Below, one piece after another: positions 42,300 to 51,493 of a DNA stretch of 64,000 bases. Positions within the stretch are counted from its first letter, which is position 1; every line of letters begins with the position of its first letter. The stretch lies in NCBI RefSeq assembly GCF_001428255.1, contig NZ_LMRW01000002.1, forward strand, positions 122,256 through 186,255. Reading direction: 5' to 3'. The translations under genes were made by a program, and so were the position numbers. Under the pieces are notes generated by a model that saw only the letters and a program-made list of their open reading frames with translations, was not told the origin of the DNA and ran no database searches. Source of the stretch: Agromyces sp. Soil535 (GTDB lineage Bacteria; Actinomycetota; Actinomycetes; Actinomycetales; Microbacteriaceae).

Positions 42300-44899
42300 C
42301 GGGAGGACTCCGTCTCGAACGGGACCTCGAAGGCGTGGGTGCCGTGGCCGACTTCCTCGCCGTCGACGCCGGGGAGATCCACGATGGCGGTCGCGCCCGG
42401 AGGGACCTCGATCTCCACGCGCAGCGTGTCGTCGCCCAGTTCCCATCGGATGCCCGCGACACCGAACGGGGTGGTGTGACGCGCGGCCGCTCTTGTCAGT
42501 GAGCCACCGGGTCGTGGTGCGAAGCGGATGCGGCGCCACGCCGGGGCGTCGGCGGCGATGCCGGCCACCACGCGGTGCAGCCAGTCAGCGACCGCTCCAA
42601 GCGCATAGTGGTTGAACGACGTCATCTCGCCGGGATAGACGGTTCCGTCCGGAAGCAGGCTGTCCCACCGTTCCCAGACGGTGGTCGCGCCGCTCACCAC
42701 GGAGTAGAGCCACGACGGCGCCTCGGTGCATTCGAGCAGGCGGTACGCCTCCGCGAGGTGGCCGGTCTCGCTGAGCGCGTCCGACACGACCGGGGTACCG
42801 GCGAAGCCGGTCGAGATCCGCCCGCGGGCCTGCCCGACGAGCTCGGCGAGTCGGCGGGTTCCGGCCCGCTCGGCGTCCTCGCTCGGCCAGAGGTCGAACG
42901 TCGTCGTGAGGGCGTACGCGGTCTGCGTGTCGCCGGCGAGGCGGCCGTCCGCTCCCATGTACCGCTCCGCGAAGGCCTGCCGCACCTCTTCTGCCAGCCG
43001 GGCGTATCGGCCGGCGTCGTCGCGCTCACCGAGCTCCGCGGCTACGGCCGACAGCACGGTCGCGGAGTGCGCGAAGTATGCCGTCGCGACGAGTGCGGGG
43101 TCGGTCATGGCCTTCATCGGGTCATCAGCCGGCGCGTTCGGGTCGAGCCAGTCCCCGAGCTGCACGGTGCCCTCGCAGATCCTCGACGGGCCGGCCGCCC
43201 GTTCGACGTGTTCGAGCCAGGCGGCGGCGCTGGCGTACTGCCGCCGCAGCAATGCTCGGTCGCCCGACTGTTCGAACAGCACGGCCGGCGTAAGCACGGC
43301 GACGTCGCCCCAGACGGCCGTGGGGTCCTTCGCGAACCCGGTCCACGGCGGCAGCGGCAGGTACGGAACGAATGGAGGGACCCAGTCGTGCTCAGCTTGC
43401 TCGGCCGAGAGGTCCTGGAGCCACCCGGCGAGCAGCCCGGTGACGTCGTAGAGGAATGTCGCACTCGGTGCGAACACCTGGATGTCGCCGGTCCAGCCGA
43501 GGCGTTCATCTCGTTGCGGGCAGTCGGTCGGCAGGTCGACGAAGTTCGACCGCAGGCTCCAGACCACGTTCTCGTGCAGGCGGTTGATCAGTTCCGACGA
43601 GGTGTCGAACCACCCCGTCCTGACCATGTCGGTGTGGATGACTCGAGACACGACGTCGTCTTCACCGAGCTCACCGGGCCATCCCGACAGCTCGGCGTAG
43701 CGATAGCCATGGATCGTGAACCGCGGTTCCCATTCGACGGCGCCGCCCGGAAGCACCAACTCATCGGTGGCCCGCGCGGTGCGAAGCGTCTCGGTGTGAA
43801 GCTCGCCGTGCTGCAGGACCTCGGCGTGCCGGATCCGGACGACATGACCCGCCGGACCCTCCGCCTTGAGGCGCAGCCGTCCGGAGTGGTTCTGTCCGAA
43901 GTCCAGCAGCCAACGTCCGCTTTCCCGACGCTCGATGTGAATTGGCCGCAATTCGTCGACGACCCGCACCGCAGGTCCGGTCGGTGCGACGAGGATCGAC
44001 GGGTCGAGCGGATGCACCGAGACCGGGCTCCAGTCGCCGGCCGCGCCGGGCATCGACCACGTCGCGTCGTCCAGTCGTGCGTCGAAGCGCTCCCCGTCGT
44101 ACAGTCCGCTCGAGATGATGGGCCCGATCGCAGCACGCCATTCTCCGTCGGATGCGACCACCACGCGCCGTCCGTCCTGCAGCGTGATCTCGAGCTGGAC
44201 CAACCCCGCGATGTCGGCGCCGTACACGTCGGTCTGACCGCCCGCGTAACCGATCCGGCCGCGCCACCATCCGTCCCCGAGCCACGCACCCACCGCATTG
44301 ACGCCGTGGTGAATGAGGTCCGTCACGTCGAAGGTCGCATACCGGAGCCGATGCCGATAGCTCGTCCAGCCGGGCGTGAGTTCCTCGTCGCCGACACGAG
44401 CGCCGTTGATCTCCAATTCGATGAGGCCGTGGGCCGAGACGTAGGCGCGCGCATGGCGCACGGCACCGTCGATGGTGAACTCGTGGCGGAGACGCGGGGG
44501 ACGCCGCAGGTCGGCGTCGGGCTCGACCCATCCTGGTCCGACGAACGATGCTTCCCAGTCGCTCGGCTCGAGCAGGCCGGTCTCCGCCGTCACGGCCTCA
44601 CTCCAGTCGCTCCAGCGTTCGCCGTCCGTCACCTGGACTCGAACGGCGACGGCCTCGCGGGAGCCGAGGGGTTCAGCCTGCCAATCGACGAGGACCTGCG
44701 GAGCCCCGTCCACTTCATGGACGGACTCGGTGGACACACCGTCGGGCCGAGTCCGCTCCACGGCGATTCGGGCGCCACGCTGCTCGTACTCGGGCGCCGC
44801 TTCGGCGACCATCCAGGAGATGCGCGGCGCGCGCTCGCCGATTCCGAGCCTCCCGGGACGGTGGTGCTCGAGCGTGACTGATGAGACCTGCAGGGCCAC
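42296..44899 (-). CDS. Family 78 glycoside hydrolase (alpha-L-rhamnosidase)
   Basis: An 867-residue cytoplasmic GH78 enzyme. N-terminal beta domains include HARAYVSAHGLIELEINGAR and LTPGWTSYRHRLRYATFDVT, typical of Bac_rhamnosid_N. The catalytic (alpha/alpha)6 barrel has NFVDLPTDCPQRDERLGWTG and DIQVFAPSATF with the acid residues. The C-terminal FNHYALGAVADWLHRVVAGI is also diagnostic. The GTG at 44899 follows AAGGAGCACC. A TetR-type operator lies 42 nt upstream. It releases terminal L-rhamnose from imported glycosides such as rutinosides or saponins (substrate inferred). Confidence 0.93.
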   Translation of the reverse strand: MALQVSSVTLEHHRPGRLGIGERAPRISWMVAEAAPEYEQRGARIAVERTRPDGVSTESVHEVDGAPQVLVDWQAEPLGSREAVAVRVQVTDGERWSDWSEAVTAETGLLEPSDWEASFVGPGWVEPDADLRRPPRLRHEFTIDGAVRHARAYVSAHGLIELEINGARVGDEELTPGWTSYRHRLRYATFDVTDLIHHGVNAVGAWLGDGWWRGRIGYAGGQTDVYGADIAGLVQLEITLQDGRRVVVASDGEWRAAIGPIISSGLYDGERFDARLDDATWSMPGAAGDWSPVSVHPLDPSILVAPTGPAVRVVDELRPIHIERRESGRWLLDFGQNHSGRLRLKAEGPAGHVVRIRHAEVLQHGELHTETLRTARATDELVLPGGAVEWEPRFTIHGYRYAELSGWPGELGEDDVVSRVIHTDMVRTGWFDTSSELINRLHENVVWSLRSNFVDLPTDCPQRDERLGWTGDIQVFAPSATFLYDVTGLLAGWLQDLSAEQAEHDWVPPFVPYLPLPPWTGFAKDPTAVWGDVAVLTPAVLFEQSGDRALLRRQYASAAAWLEHVERAAGPSRICEGTVQLGDWLDPNAPADDPMKAMTDPALVATAYFAHSATVLSAVAAELGERDDAGRYARLAEEVRQAFAERYMGADGRLAGDTQTAYALTTTFDLWPSEDAERAGTRRLAELVGQARGRISTGFAGTPVVSDALSETGHLAEAYRLLECTEAPSWLYSVVSGATTVWERWDSLLPDGTVYPGEMTSFNHYALGAVADWLHRVVAGIAADAPAWRRIRFAPRPGGSLTRAAARHTTPFGVAGIRWELGDDTLRVEIEVPPGATAIVDLPGVDGEEVGHGTHAFEVPFETESSR

Positions 44900-44940
44900 G
44901 GTGCTCCTTCGACGACAACGGCGATGTCCAAGCAAGAATG

Positions 44941-44955
44941 CCAGTCATTGACTGG
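44941..44955. promoter_or_regulatory. TetR operator, copy 1 (GH78 operon)
   Basis: CCAGTCATTGACTGG, a perfect palindrome around a central T, 41 nt upstream of the GH78 start. It is identical in both half sites to copy 3 at 51479. Confidence 0.8.
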
Positions 44956-45008
44956 TTTTGCAAGCAGGCAGGTACCCAAGGCTGCAGTCGAGGGTCGGAG
45001 AAGGCTGG

Positions 45009-45596
45009 TCAGTGCACGCGACGCAGGGCGGACCAGAGCTGCTCGAGGCGTTCCCCCATGTCGTGCCCCTCGGGCTCAAGAAGCCACTGCACCTGCAGGC
45101 CGTCCGCGGCGGCGATGAGCAACGCCGCGATGGCATCCGGATCGAGATCGGCAGCGAGCTCGCCGGCATCCTGCTTCTGCCGGACGTCATTCGCGAGGTC
45201 GGTACGCAGTTTCCGGTAGCGCTCCTCGAAGAAGCCGCGGGCCGGGCTCTCCGCATCGGTCGCCTCGGCTGACATCGAGACGTAGAGCCTCACCAGTCCA
45301 GGCTCCTCGGCGTTGTGCCGCACGATCGACACCAGCCCGCCAGCGGTGACCGGGTCGCCCCGATTCACGTCGTAGACCTGCTCGTTGCGGACGTCGCGAC
45401 GGCGAAGCACCTCGGTGAAGAGCTCCTCCTTCGTCGTGAAGTAGTGCAGGAGGCCGGCCTGACTGAGCCCGGTCAGACGCGCGACCTCGCGAACCGAGGT
45501 GCGGTCGTACCCGTTGCGGGAGAAGAGCTCGAGCGCGGCGTCGAGGATCTCCTCGCGCTTCGCGAGACCCTTCGCGTACTGCCGCCGCTCTGCCAT
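45009..45596 (-). CDS. TetR/AcrR family regulator of glycoside utilisation
   Basis: A 195-residue TetR repressor. The helix-turn-helix spans KREEILDAALELFSRNGYDR and TSVREVARLTGLSQAGLLHY followed by FTTKEELFTEVL. The C-terminal ligand domain is helical and resembles the BetI/TetR_C_6 type (EEPGLVRLYVSMSAEATDAE). Palindromes CCAGTCAWTGACTGG precede the GH78 operon and the ABC importer, and a half-degenerate copy lies in its own divergent spacer with GH3. It most likely represses all of them. It is transcribed toward GH78 and ends 110 nt before it. Confidence 0.92.
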   Translation of the reverse strand: MAERRQYAKGLAKREEILDAALELFSRNGYDRTSVREVARLTGLSQAGLLHYFTTKEELFTEVLRRRDVRNEQVYDVNRGDPVTAGGLVSIVRHNAEEPGLVRLYVSMSAEATDAESPARGFFEERYRKLRTDLANDVRQKQDAGELAADLDPDAIAALLIAAADGLQVQWLLEPEGHDMGERLEQLWSALRRVH

Positions 45597-45630
45597 AGAT
45601 GCATGCTACCGGTTGCGCGGTTCGGAAATA

Positions 45631-45645
45631 TAGGTCAATGACTGG
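45631..45645. promoter_or_regulatory. TetR operator, copy 2 (tetR/GH3 spacer, one weak half)
   Basis: TAGGTCAATGACTGG: the right half is identical to the other copies, the left half matches 4 of 7 positions. It lies 34 nt before tetR and 45 nt before GH3. The weaker half may give leaky autoregulation. Confidence 0.65.
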
Positions 45646-45690
45646 TTTTTGCGTTACTGTGGCCGAAAGGCCAACGGAGGAGGCATACGC

Positions 45691-48183
45691 GTGCCAGATC
45701 CAACGACGGAGCAGCTCCGATCCCTCATCTCGAGACTGACCCTCGACGAGAAGGTCAGCCTGCTCACCGGTCGCGACTCGTGGACCATGCAGGCGATGCC
45801 GAGCATCGGACTCCGCAGCATCGTCATGTCGGACGGACCCGCCGGCGTGCGGGGCCCGCGATGGGATGAGCGATCGCCATCGTGCAACTTCCCCTCCCCG
45901 ACGGCGGTTGCGGCCTCGTGGGATCGCAACCGCGTCCGGAGCGTCGGGCGGGGGCTCGGCAGCGAGGCCAGACGGAAGCAGGTCGATGTCGTGCTGGCGC
46001 CCACCATCAACATCCAGCGCTCCCCGTACGGCGGCCGCCACTTCGAGGCGTTCAGCGAGGATCCGCTCCTGACCTCCGAGCTGGCGACGGAATACGTCTC
46101 CGGAATCCAGGAGCATGGCGTCGCCGCGACGGTCAAGCATTACGTGGCCAACGACTCGGAGACCGATCGCTTCATCGTCGACGTCCGCGTCGACGAGCGA
46201 GCACTCAGGGAGGTCTACCTCCTCGCGTTCGAGTCGCCGATCGTGAACGGCGGTTCGTGGCTCGTGATGAGCGCGTACAACTCCATCAACGGTGCCACCG
46301 CCTCCGAGAATCCGCTGCTCACGACGCCGCTCTCCGACGAGTGGGGGTTCGACGGCGCGGTCGTGAGCGACTGGACCGCCGTGCGTTCCCTCGATTCCGC
46401 ACGCCACCCCCAGGACATCGTGATGCCCGGCCCGGGCGGCCCGTGGGGCGAGCGGCTCGTCGTAGCGGTTCGTTCCGGGGAGATCTCCGTGGATCTCATC
46501 GATCGCAAGGTCCTGCGAATCCTGCGCCTCGCTGCACGAGTCGGTGCGCTGGCCGGATTCGAGGCTGATCGCACCGCTGAACCCTCCACTGAACGTGAGG
46601 TCCGCGGCATCGCTAGAGCCGCCGCAGCTGATGGCATGGTGCTCATGCGGAACGACGGCATCCTCCCACTCGGAACGCCGACCCGGGTCGCGGTGATCGG
46701 TGAGGGTGCGGCAGTCGCCCGCACGCAGGGCGGCGGCAGCGCGACGGTCGTTCCTGCCTCCGTGGTCTCACCACTCGAGGGGATCCGCGCGCGCTGGCCG
46801 CAGGCGACCGTGGAGTGGTCGCGCGGATCGGTCGTCCAGAGCGGGCTGGCAGAGCTGGCGCCGGGCTCCTACCGGACGCCGGATGGCGAACCCGGCCTGC
46901 TGGTGCGATACCTCGACGAGGACGGATCCGAAATGGGTCGCGACGTGCGCGAAGCCAGCTCGCTTGTGTGGTTCGATGGGGCATCGATCGCCACCGCGGC
47001 GGCGGTCGTGGAATTCGCATTCGAGTACGACGTACGCGACATCAGCGGCACGCTGTCGCTCGGGGTCGGCGGTCTCTCGGACTTCGAAGTCGTCGCGAAC
47101 GGCGAGACCGTCGCTCGAGGTGAGCTGCGAACGGCACCGGGCGACGACCGGGCAACCGCAGTCCTGAGCCCACCGTTCACGGATGTCGCGGTGCCGGTGA
47201 CCGGCGCGACCGTCGACCTGGTGGTGCGCTTCCGTCCGGTTCCAGGCGGGATCCCGGATTCACTCGCCCTCAAGGTCGGCCTCCCCCCGGTCACGACCGA
47301 CGCCGGCACGTTGATCGATGACGCGGTGCGGGTCGCGACGGAAGCCGACGTGGCGATCATCGTGGTCGGCACGTCGAGCGAGGTGGAGTCCGAAGGATTC
47401 GATCGTTCCTCGTTGAGCCTCCCGGGAGCTCAGGATGAACTCGTCCGAGCGGTCGCCGCGGCGAATCCGCGGACGATCGTCGTCGTCAACTCCGGAGCAC
47501 CGGTCACACTCCCCTGGCGCGATGAGGTCGCCGCCGTGATCGCCTCCTGGTTCCCGGGCCAGGAGTTCGGGGACGCGCTCGCCGATGTGCTCAGTGGCGA
47601 CGTCGAGCCGGGTGGGCGCCTTCCCGTCACCTGGCCGGGCCACGAGCACGAGATCCCAGTGACCGACGTGACGCCGAGGAACGGCCGGCTCGAGTACCGC
47701 GAGGGAATCCACGTCGGATACCGTGCCTGGCTCCGCTCCGGCATCCCGCCGGCATATCCGTTCGGTCATGGACTCGGCTACACGGAATGGGTCCTCTCGG
47801 AGCTCGAGGTGGAAGACAGGTATCCCGAGCGGCGCATGGTGTCGGCCGTGATCGACAATGTCGGGACACGCGCCGGGAAAGCGGTCGTGCAGTTCTACCT
47901 GTCACGAGCGGACGCATCCGAGGTGGATCGTCCGACGCGGTGGCTGGCCTGGTTCGATGCCGTGCACCTGCAGGCCGGTGACTCGACTCGGGTCGACGTC
48001 GAGCTTCCCTGGCGCCGGTTCGCCCACTGGGAAGACGGCGGGTGGCACGTCGAGCCGGGCGAGTATCGCGTGATGGTCGGCTTCTCGGCGACCGACCTCG
48101 TCCTGAGCACGACCGTCACGGTGCCTGCAGCTCCGCCCGCGACCGCGGTGCTCGAAGCCGCCACTGCGTCCTCAGGAGCCTGA
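45691..48183 (+). CDS. Family 3 glycoside hydrolase (beta-glycosidase)
   Basis: An 830-residue GH3 enzyme. The TIM-barrel domain holds SIVMSDGPAGVRG, VVLAPTINIQRSPYGGRHFE and the nucleophile Asp in FDGAVVSDWTAV (D227). A PA14-type insertion lies around residues 400-530 (APGSYRTPDGEPGLLVRYLD). The second catalytic domain carries EVESEGFDRSSLSLPGAQDE with the acid/base Glu, and a C-terminal fibronectin-like domain closes the protein (NVGTRAGKAVVQFYLSR). No signal peptide. The GTG follows GGAGGAGG. It probably removes further beta-linked glucose or xylose from the imported glycoside. Confidence 0.93.
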   Translation: MPDPTTEQLRSLISRLTLDEKVSLLTGRDSWTMQAMPSIGLRSIVMSDGPAGVRGPRWDERSPSCNFPSPTAVAASWDRNRVRSVGRGLGSEARRKQVDVVLAPTINIQRSPYGGRHFEAFSEDPLLTSELATEYVSGIQEHGVAATVKHYVANDSETDRFIVDVRVDERALREVYLLAFESPIVNGGSWLVMSAYNSINGATASENPLLTTPLSDEWGFDGAVVSDWTAVRSLDSARHPQDIVMPGPGGPWGERLVVAVRSGEISVDLIDRKVLRILRLAARVGALAGFEADRTAEPSTEREVRGIARAAAADGMVLMRNDGILPLGTPTRVAVIGEGAAVARTQGGGSATVVPASVVSPLEGIRARWPQATVEWSRGSVVQSGLAELAPGSYRTPDGEPGLLVRYLDEDGSEMGRDVREASSLVWFDGASIATAAAVVEFAFEYDVRDISGTLSLGVGGLSDFEVVANGETVARGELRTAPGDDRATAVLSPPFTDVAVPVTGATVDLVVRFRPVPGGIPDSLALKVGLPPVTTDAGTLIDDAVRVATEADVAIIVVGTSSEVESEGFDRSSLSLPGAQDELVRAVAAANPRTIVVVNSGAPVTLPWRDEVAAVIASWFPGQEFGDALADVLSGDVEPGGRLPVTWPGHEHEIPVTDVTPRNGRLEYREGIHVGYRAWLRSGIPPAYPFGHGLGYTEWVLSELEVEDRYPERRMVSAVIDNVGTRAGKAVVQFYLSRADASEVDRPTRWLAWFDAVHLQAGDSTRVDVELPWRRFAHWEDGGWHVEPGEYRVMVGFSATDLVLSTTVTVPAAPPATAVLEAATASSGA

Positions 48184-48212
48184 CGACTCCCTCGCCGTCG
48201 CCGGCGGGACAG

Positions 48213-48252
48213 ACGGAAGCGACCCGGCCCCATTGAGACGGGTCGCTTCCGT
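48213..48252. terminator. Terminator between convergent GH3 and ABC importer
   Basis: 13-bp perfect stem (48213-48225 with 48240-48252) around a 14-nt loop, between the GH3 stop (48183) and the permease stop (48268). It can act for both directions. Confidence 0.7.
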
Positions 48253-48267
48253 GCGACTGCGATCAGG

Positions 48268-49101
48268 TCATCCCTTGACGGCGCCGGCGGTCAACCCCGC
48301 GACGATCTGCCGGTTGAAGAAGATGTACATCACGAGCGGCGGGATGGTGATCAGCAGGATGTCCATGAAGAGCAGGTTCCACTCGGTGCTGAACTGCCCC
48401 TGGAAGTTGTACAGCGTGAGCTGCACCGTCGCGTTCTCATCGCCGGGGAGGAAGTAGAGCGGGTTGGTGAAGTCGTTGAACACGACCACCACCTGCACGA
48501 CCACCACGGTGACGATGACGCTCCGCAGCAACGGGAAGACGACCTGGAAGAACAGCCTGATCGGTCCCGCACCGTCGAGCAACGCCGCCTCGTCGAGCTC
48601 CCGAGGGATGGTCGAGACGAACGCGCGGAACAGCAGCACGCAGAACGACAGCCCGAACGCGACCTCGATGAGGGTGAGTCCAGGTAACGTCTTGAACAGG
48701 CCGAGACCCTGCATGACCCACACGGTGGGCACCACCGCGGGAGGGATGATCAGCCCACTGAGCACGATGAAGTTGATGAGTCCATTCCATCGCGAGATCC
48801 GACGCTGGAGCACCCACCCGACCATCGCGGCGAGCGTGACCATGATCGCCACCGACGCGACCGTCAGGACGAAGCTGTTCACGAAGGCGGTGATCAGGAT
48901 GTAGTCGCGGGCCTGCACCACCGCCAGGAAGTTCTCGACGAATGCGAACTGCTCCGGCCACGAGAAGTCGAGCAGGGCGGCATCCTGTCTGGTCTTGCCG
49001 GCCGTCAGCAGGATGAACGCGAACGGCACGAGGAAGACGACGACGGAGACAGCGATGGCGAGGACGCCCCCGCCGATCCGGGCGATGCGCGAACGCTTCA
49101 C
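48268..49101 (-). CDS. ABC sugar permease, second subunit (MalG-like)
   Basis: A 277-residue membrane permease with six helices. The EAA loop for ATPase contact reads STIPRELDEAALLDGAGPIR (about residues 180-200). It belongs to the carbohydrate-uptake CUT1 group. The GTG start overlaps the stop of the first permease (GTGA), so the two are coupled. No ATP-binding subunit is encoded nearby; a shared MsiK-type ATPase elsewhere is usual in actinobacteria. It imports the glycoside handled by the adjacent hydrolases (inference). Confidence 0.92.
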   Translation of the reverse strand: MKRSRIARIGGGVLAIAVSVVVFLVPFAFILLTAGKTRQDAALLDFSWPEQFAFVENFLAVVQARDYILITAFVNSFVLTVASVAIMVTLAAMVGWVLQRRISRWNGLINFIVLSGLIIPPAVVPTVWVMQGLGLFKTLPGLTLIEVAFGLSFCVLLFRAFVSTIPRELDEAALLDGAGPIRLFFQVVFPLLRSVIVTVVVVQVVVVFNDFTNPLYFLPGDENATVQLTLYNFQGQFSTEWNLLFMDILLITIPPLVMYIFFNRQIVAGLTAGAVKG

Positions 49102-50048
49102 AGTTCGACCTCTCGTCGATTGAGCCAGATGAACAACGGCAGGATGATGGCCGTGACGACCAGGAAGAGGATGACGTTCCCCGCCGTCGAGAGACCGTAG
49201 AATCCGGCCTGGTACTGCTTGTAGATGACGGACGCGATGACGTCGCTCGTGAATCCGGGTCCGCCGCGCGTCATCGCCCAGATGAGATCGAAGGATCGGA
49301 GCCCGCCGATGAGCGAGAGGATGATGACCGTGTTGGTCGCCGGTCGGACGAGCGGCACCGTGATCGACCAGAAGTTGCGCCATCCGCCGGCCCCATCGAC
49401 CTTCGCGGCCTCATAGTATTCCCGCGGGATCGCGACGATGCCCGCCATGAAGATCAGCGTCGCCAGGCCGACACCCTTCCAGATGTCGACCAACGCCACC
49501 GAGATGAGTGCGAGGGAGGGGTCCGTGAGCCAGCCCGGACCCTCGATGCCGAAGACCGCAAGTGTCTGATTGATGAGCCCGTCGAACGGGTCCATCAGGA
49601 CCTTGAACGTGAAGCCGACGCCGATCGTCGACACCAGTACGGGGAAGAACACGACCGCGCGGAGGTATCCGCGTCCCACGATCTCCGATGTCAGGAGCAC
49701 TGCGAGAGCCAGGCCGATGACGACCTTGGCGCCGGACGTGATCGCCGCATAGACGAAGGTGTTCGTGAACCCCTGGACGAGCATCGGCTCCTGGAAGAAC
49801 TGGATGAAGTTCTGGAACCCGATGAACTCGACGTCGAACAGCGTCCAACGCGTGAGGCTGAAGTAGAACGAGGCCACCGTGGGGACAAGGAACAGGATGG
49901 TGTAGATGATGGCAGCCGGTAGGTAGAACCAGCCTGGGTATGGGCGATTCGCCCTGATCCGCCCCGACAGCCGCGGCCTGGCCGGCTCGGGTTCGATCGG
50001 CGGCGGCGGCGGGATGGTGGGCGCAGAGGTGACGGAGGTCATGGTCAT
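49098..50048 (-). CDS. ABC sugar permease, first subunit (MalF-like)
   Basis: A 316-residue CUT1 permease. A Pro/Glu-rich N-terminal tail (PTIPPPPPIEPEPARPRLSG) precedes six helices, starting with WFYLPAAIIYTILFLVPTVA. The EAA motif is in AIPREYYEAAKVDGAGGWRN. The ATG at 50048 is chosen for a GTGAGG just upstream; a second ATG lies at 50042. It follows the binding-protein gene by 88 nt and overlaps the partner permease by 4 nt. Confidence 0.92.
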   Translation of the reverse strand: MTMTSVTSAPTIPPPPPIEPEPARPRLSGRIRANRPYPGWFYLPAAIIYTILFLVPTVASFYFSLTRWTLFDVEFIGFQNFIQFFQEPMLVQGFTNTFVYAAITSGAKVVIGLALAVLLTSEIVGRGYLRAVVFFPVLVSTIGVGFTFKVLMDPFDGLINQTLAVFGIEGPGWLTDPSLALISVALVDIWKGVGLATLIFMAGIVAIPREYYEAAKVDGAGGWRNFWSITVPLVRPATNTVIILSLIGGLRSFDLIWAMTRGGPGFTSDVIASVIYKQYQAGFYGLSTAGNVILFLVVTAIILPLFIWLNRREVEL

Positions 50049-50136
50049 TGTCGTCCTCACTGACGGGTCTGCGGGGTGGGTGAGCACCCACCCCGCAGAC
50101 GGTTCGCCAAGACCGTTTCCGGCCAGATGGAGGTCA

Positions 50137-51444
50137 TCACCAGCCCGGGAGTCCGAGCTGCTGCGCCTGCTTCTTCACATCCTCGTCGTAGAGCGCCGCC
50201 CCGTCAGCAGCGCTCCGGATGCCGGAGCCGACCTCGACCGTGATCTGCTCGAGCGACGGGCCCTTGATCGGCGAGAGGAACTCCAGCGCGGGCGAGGTCT
50301 CGCCGCCCTCCTCGAAGTACGGAAGCATGTCTGCGACCGCACGAGGAACGTCGTCGGGAATGGTGCAGCCATCGACGAGGTACGGACCGCTGACGCCGAC
50401 CGCGTCGGTCATCGCATCACATCCGTCGACGCTCGCGACGAACTCGAGGAATCGCTTCGCCTCCTCGGGGTGCTCGGTGTTGGCCGACGCGTAGATCGCG
50501 GGCGGCATCCAGACGGTCAGGCCGTTCGCCCCGTCGCCGGGGAGCGCGAAGAAGCCGATGTCGTCGACGGTGTCGGGGTAGAGGTCGGCGATCGTGCTGA
50601 TCGCGAACGTCAGCATCGGGTAGTGCGTTCCCTCGCCGTTCGCAACCTTCCGCAGGGCGTCGTCGAACGTCGCCGACGCGAAGTCCTGGTTCAGGAATCC
50701 CGCCTCATGGACGTCCTGGAGGTGCTGGAAGCCCGCCATCGCGACGGGATCGTCGGCGTACTTGACTTCGCCGGCGGTGTACTTCTCAGCCCAATCGGGG
50801 TCTTCCGCCCGGACGTTGAAGTAGTCGGCGAGGACGAAGATCTGCGACGTCCAGGTGTCGGCGTACGACTGGATGACGGCCTCTTTGCCGGCCGCCTTCA
50901 GCGCCTCGTTGTTGGCGGCGAATTCCTCCCAGGTCGTGGGCACGGAGAGTCCGAGCTCCTCGTAGTCCGGAATGTAGTAGAACACCCCGCCGCCCGTTGC
51001 GGTGCCGGCCGGTGCCCCGTAGACGCCGTTGTCCGTGGACACCGTCTGCACGTACGACTCGTTGAGCGAATCGACCCAGGGTTCGTCGGCCATGTTGAGG
51101 AGCGTCTGATCGGGATTCAGGGCTTGGAACAGCGAGCCGGAGTTGTACCAGAAGAGGTCGGCCATCTCCCCCGTCGCCAGCTTGGTCTTGGTCAGGTTGT
51201 CTCCCTCGGCACCGCTCGGACCCGAGCTGTCGAGGTCGATCGTGATATCGGGGTTCGCAGCCTCGAACGCCGCGATCAGCCCCTCGGCGGTTGCCACGTT
51301 CGCTTCGACGTTCCCCATGAAGAAGGAGAGCTCCACGGCCTCTCCGTCGCTGGTCCCGCCTCCGGCTGCGCACCCGGACAAGCCGAGCGCGAGGGTCGTC
51401 ACGCCGGCGAGCACGATCGCCGGCATCCGTCGCTTAGCAGACAC
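50137..51444 (-). CDS. ABC sugar-binding lipoprotein
   Basis: A 435-residue extracellular solute-binding protein of family 1. The lipobox LALGLSGCAAGG puts the lipidated Cys at residue 25. The mature protein shows LSFFMGNVEANVATAEGLIA, AADLFWYNSG-type lobes (GEMADLFWYNSGSLFQALNP) and VPTTWEEFAANNEALKAAGK, all usual for CUT1 binding proteins. The GTG start follows AAGGAGGTAAAGGT. A perfect TetR operator lies 34 nt upstream. It captures the oligosaccharide or glycoside outside the cell and delivers it to the two permeases. Confidence 0.93.
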   Translation of the reverse strand: MSAKRRMPAIVLAGVTTLALGLSGCAAGGGTSDGEAVELSFFMGNVEANVATAEGLIAAFEAANPDITIDLDSSGPSGAEGDNLTKTKLATGEMADLFWYNSGSLFQALNPDQTLLNMADEPWVDSLNESYVQTVSTDNGVYGAPAGTATGGGVFYYIPDYEELGLSVPTTWEEFAANNEALKAAGKEAVIQSYADTWTSQIFVLADYFNVRAEDPDWAEKYTAGEVKYADDPVAMAGFQHLQDVHEAGFLNQDFASATFDDALRKVANGEGTHYPMLTFAISTIADLYPDTVDDIGFFALPGDGANGLTVWMPPAIYASANTEHPEEAKRFLEFVASVDGCDAMTDAVGVSGPYLVDGCTIPDDVPRAVADMLPYFEEGGETSPALEFLSPIKGPSLEQITVEVGSGIRSAADGAALYDEDVKKQAQQLGLPGW

Positions 51445-51478
51445 CTTTACCTCCTTGTAAAGTCACTCTTGGTAATTA

Positions 51479-51493
51479 CCAGTCAATGACTGG
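51479..51493. promoter_or_regulatory. TetR operator, copy 3 (ABC importer)
   Basis: CCAGTCAATGACTGG, a perfect palindrome around a central A, 34 nt upstream of the binding-protein start. It places the importer under the TetR encoded 6 kb away. Confidence 0.82.
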
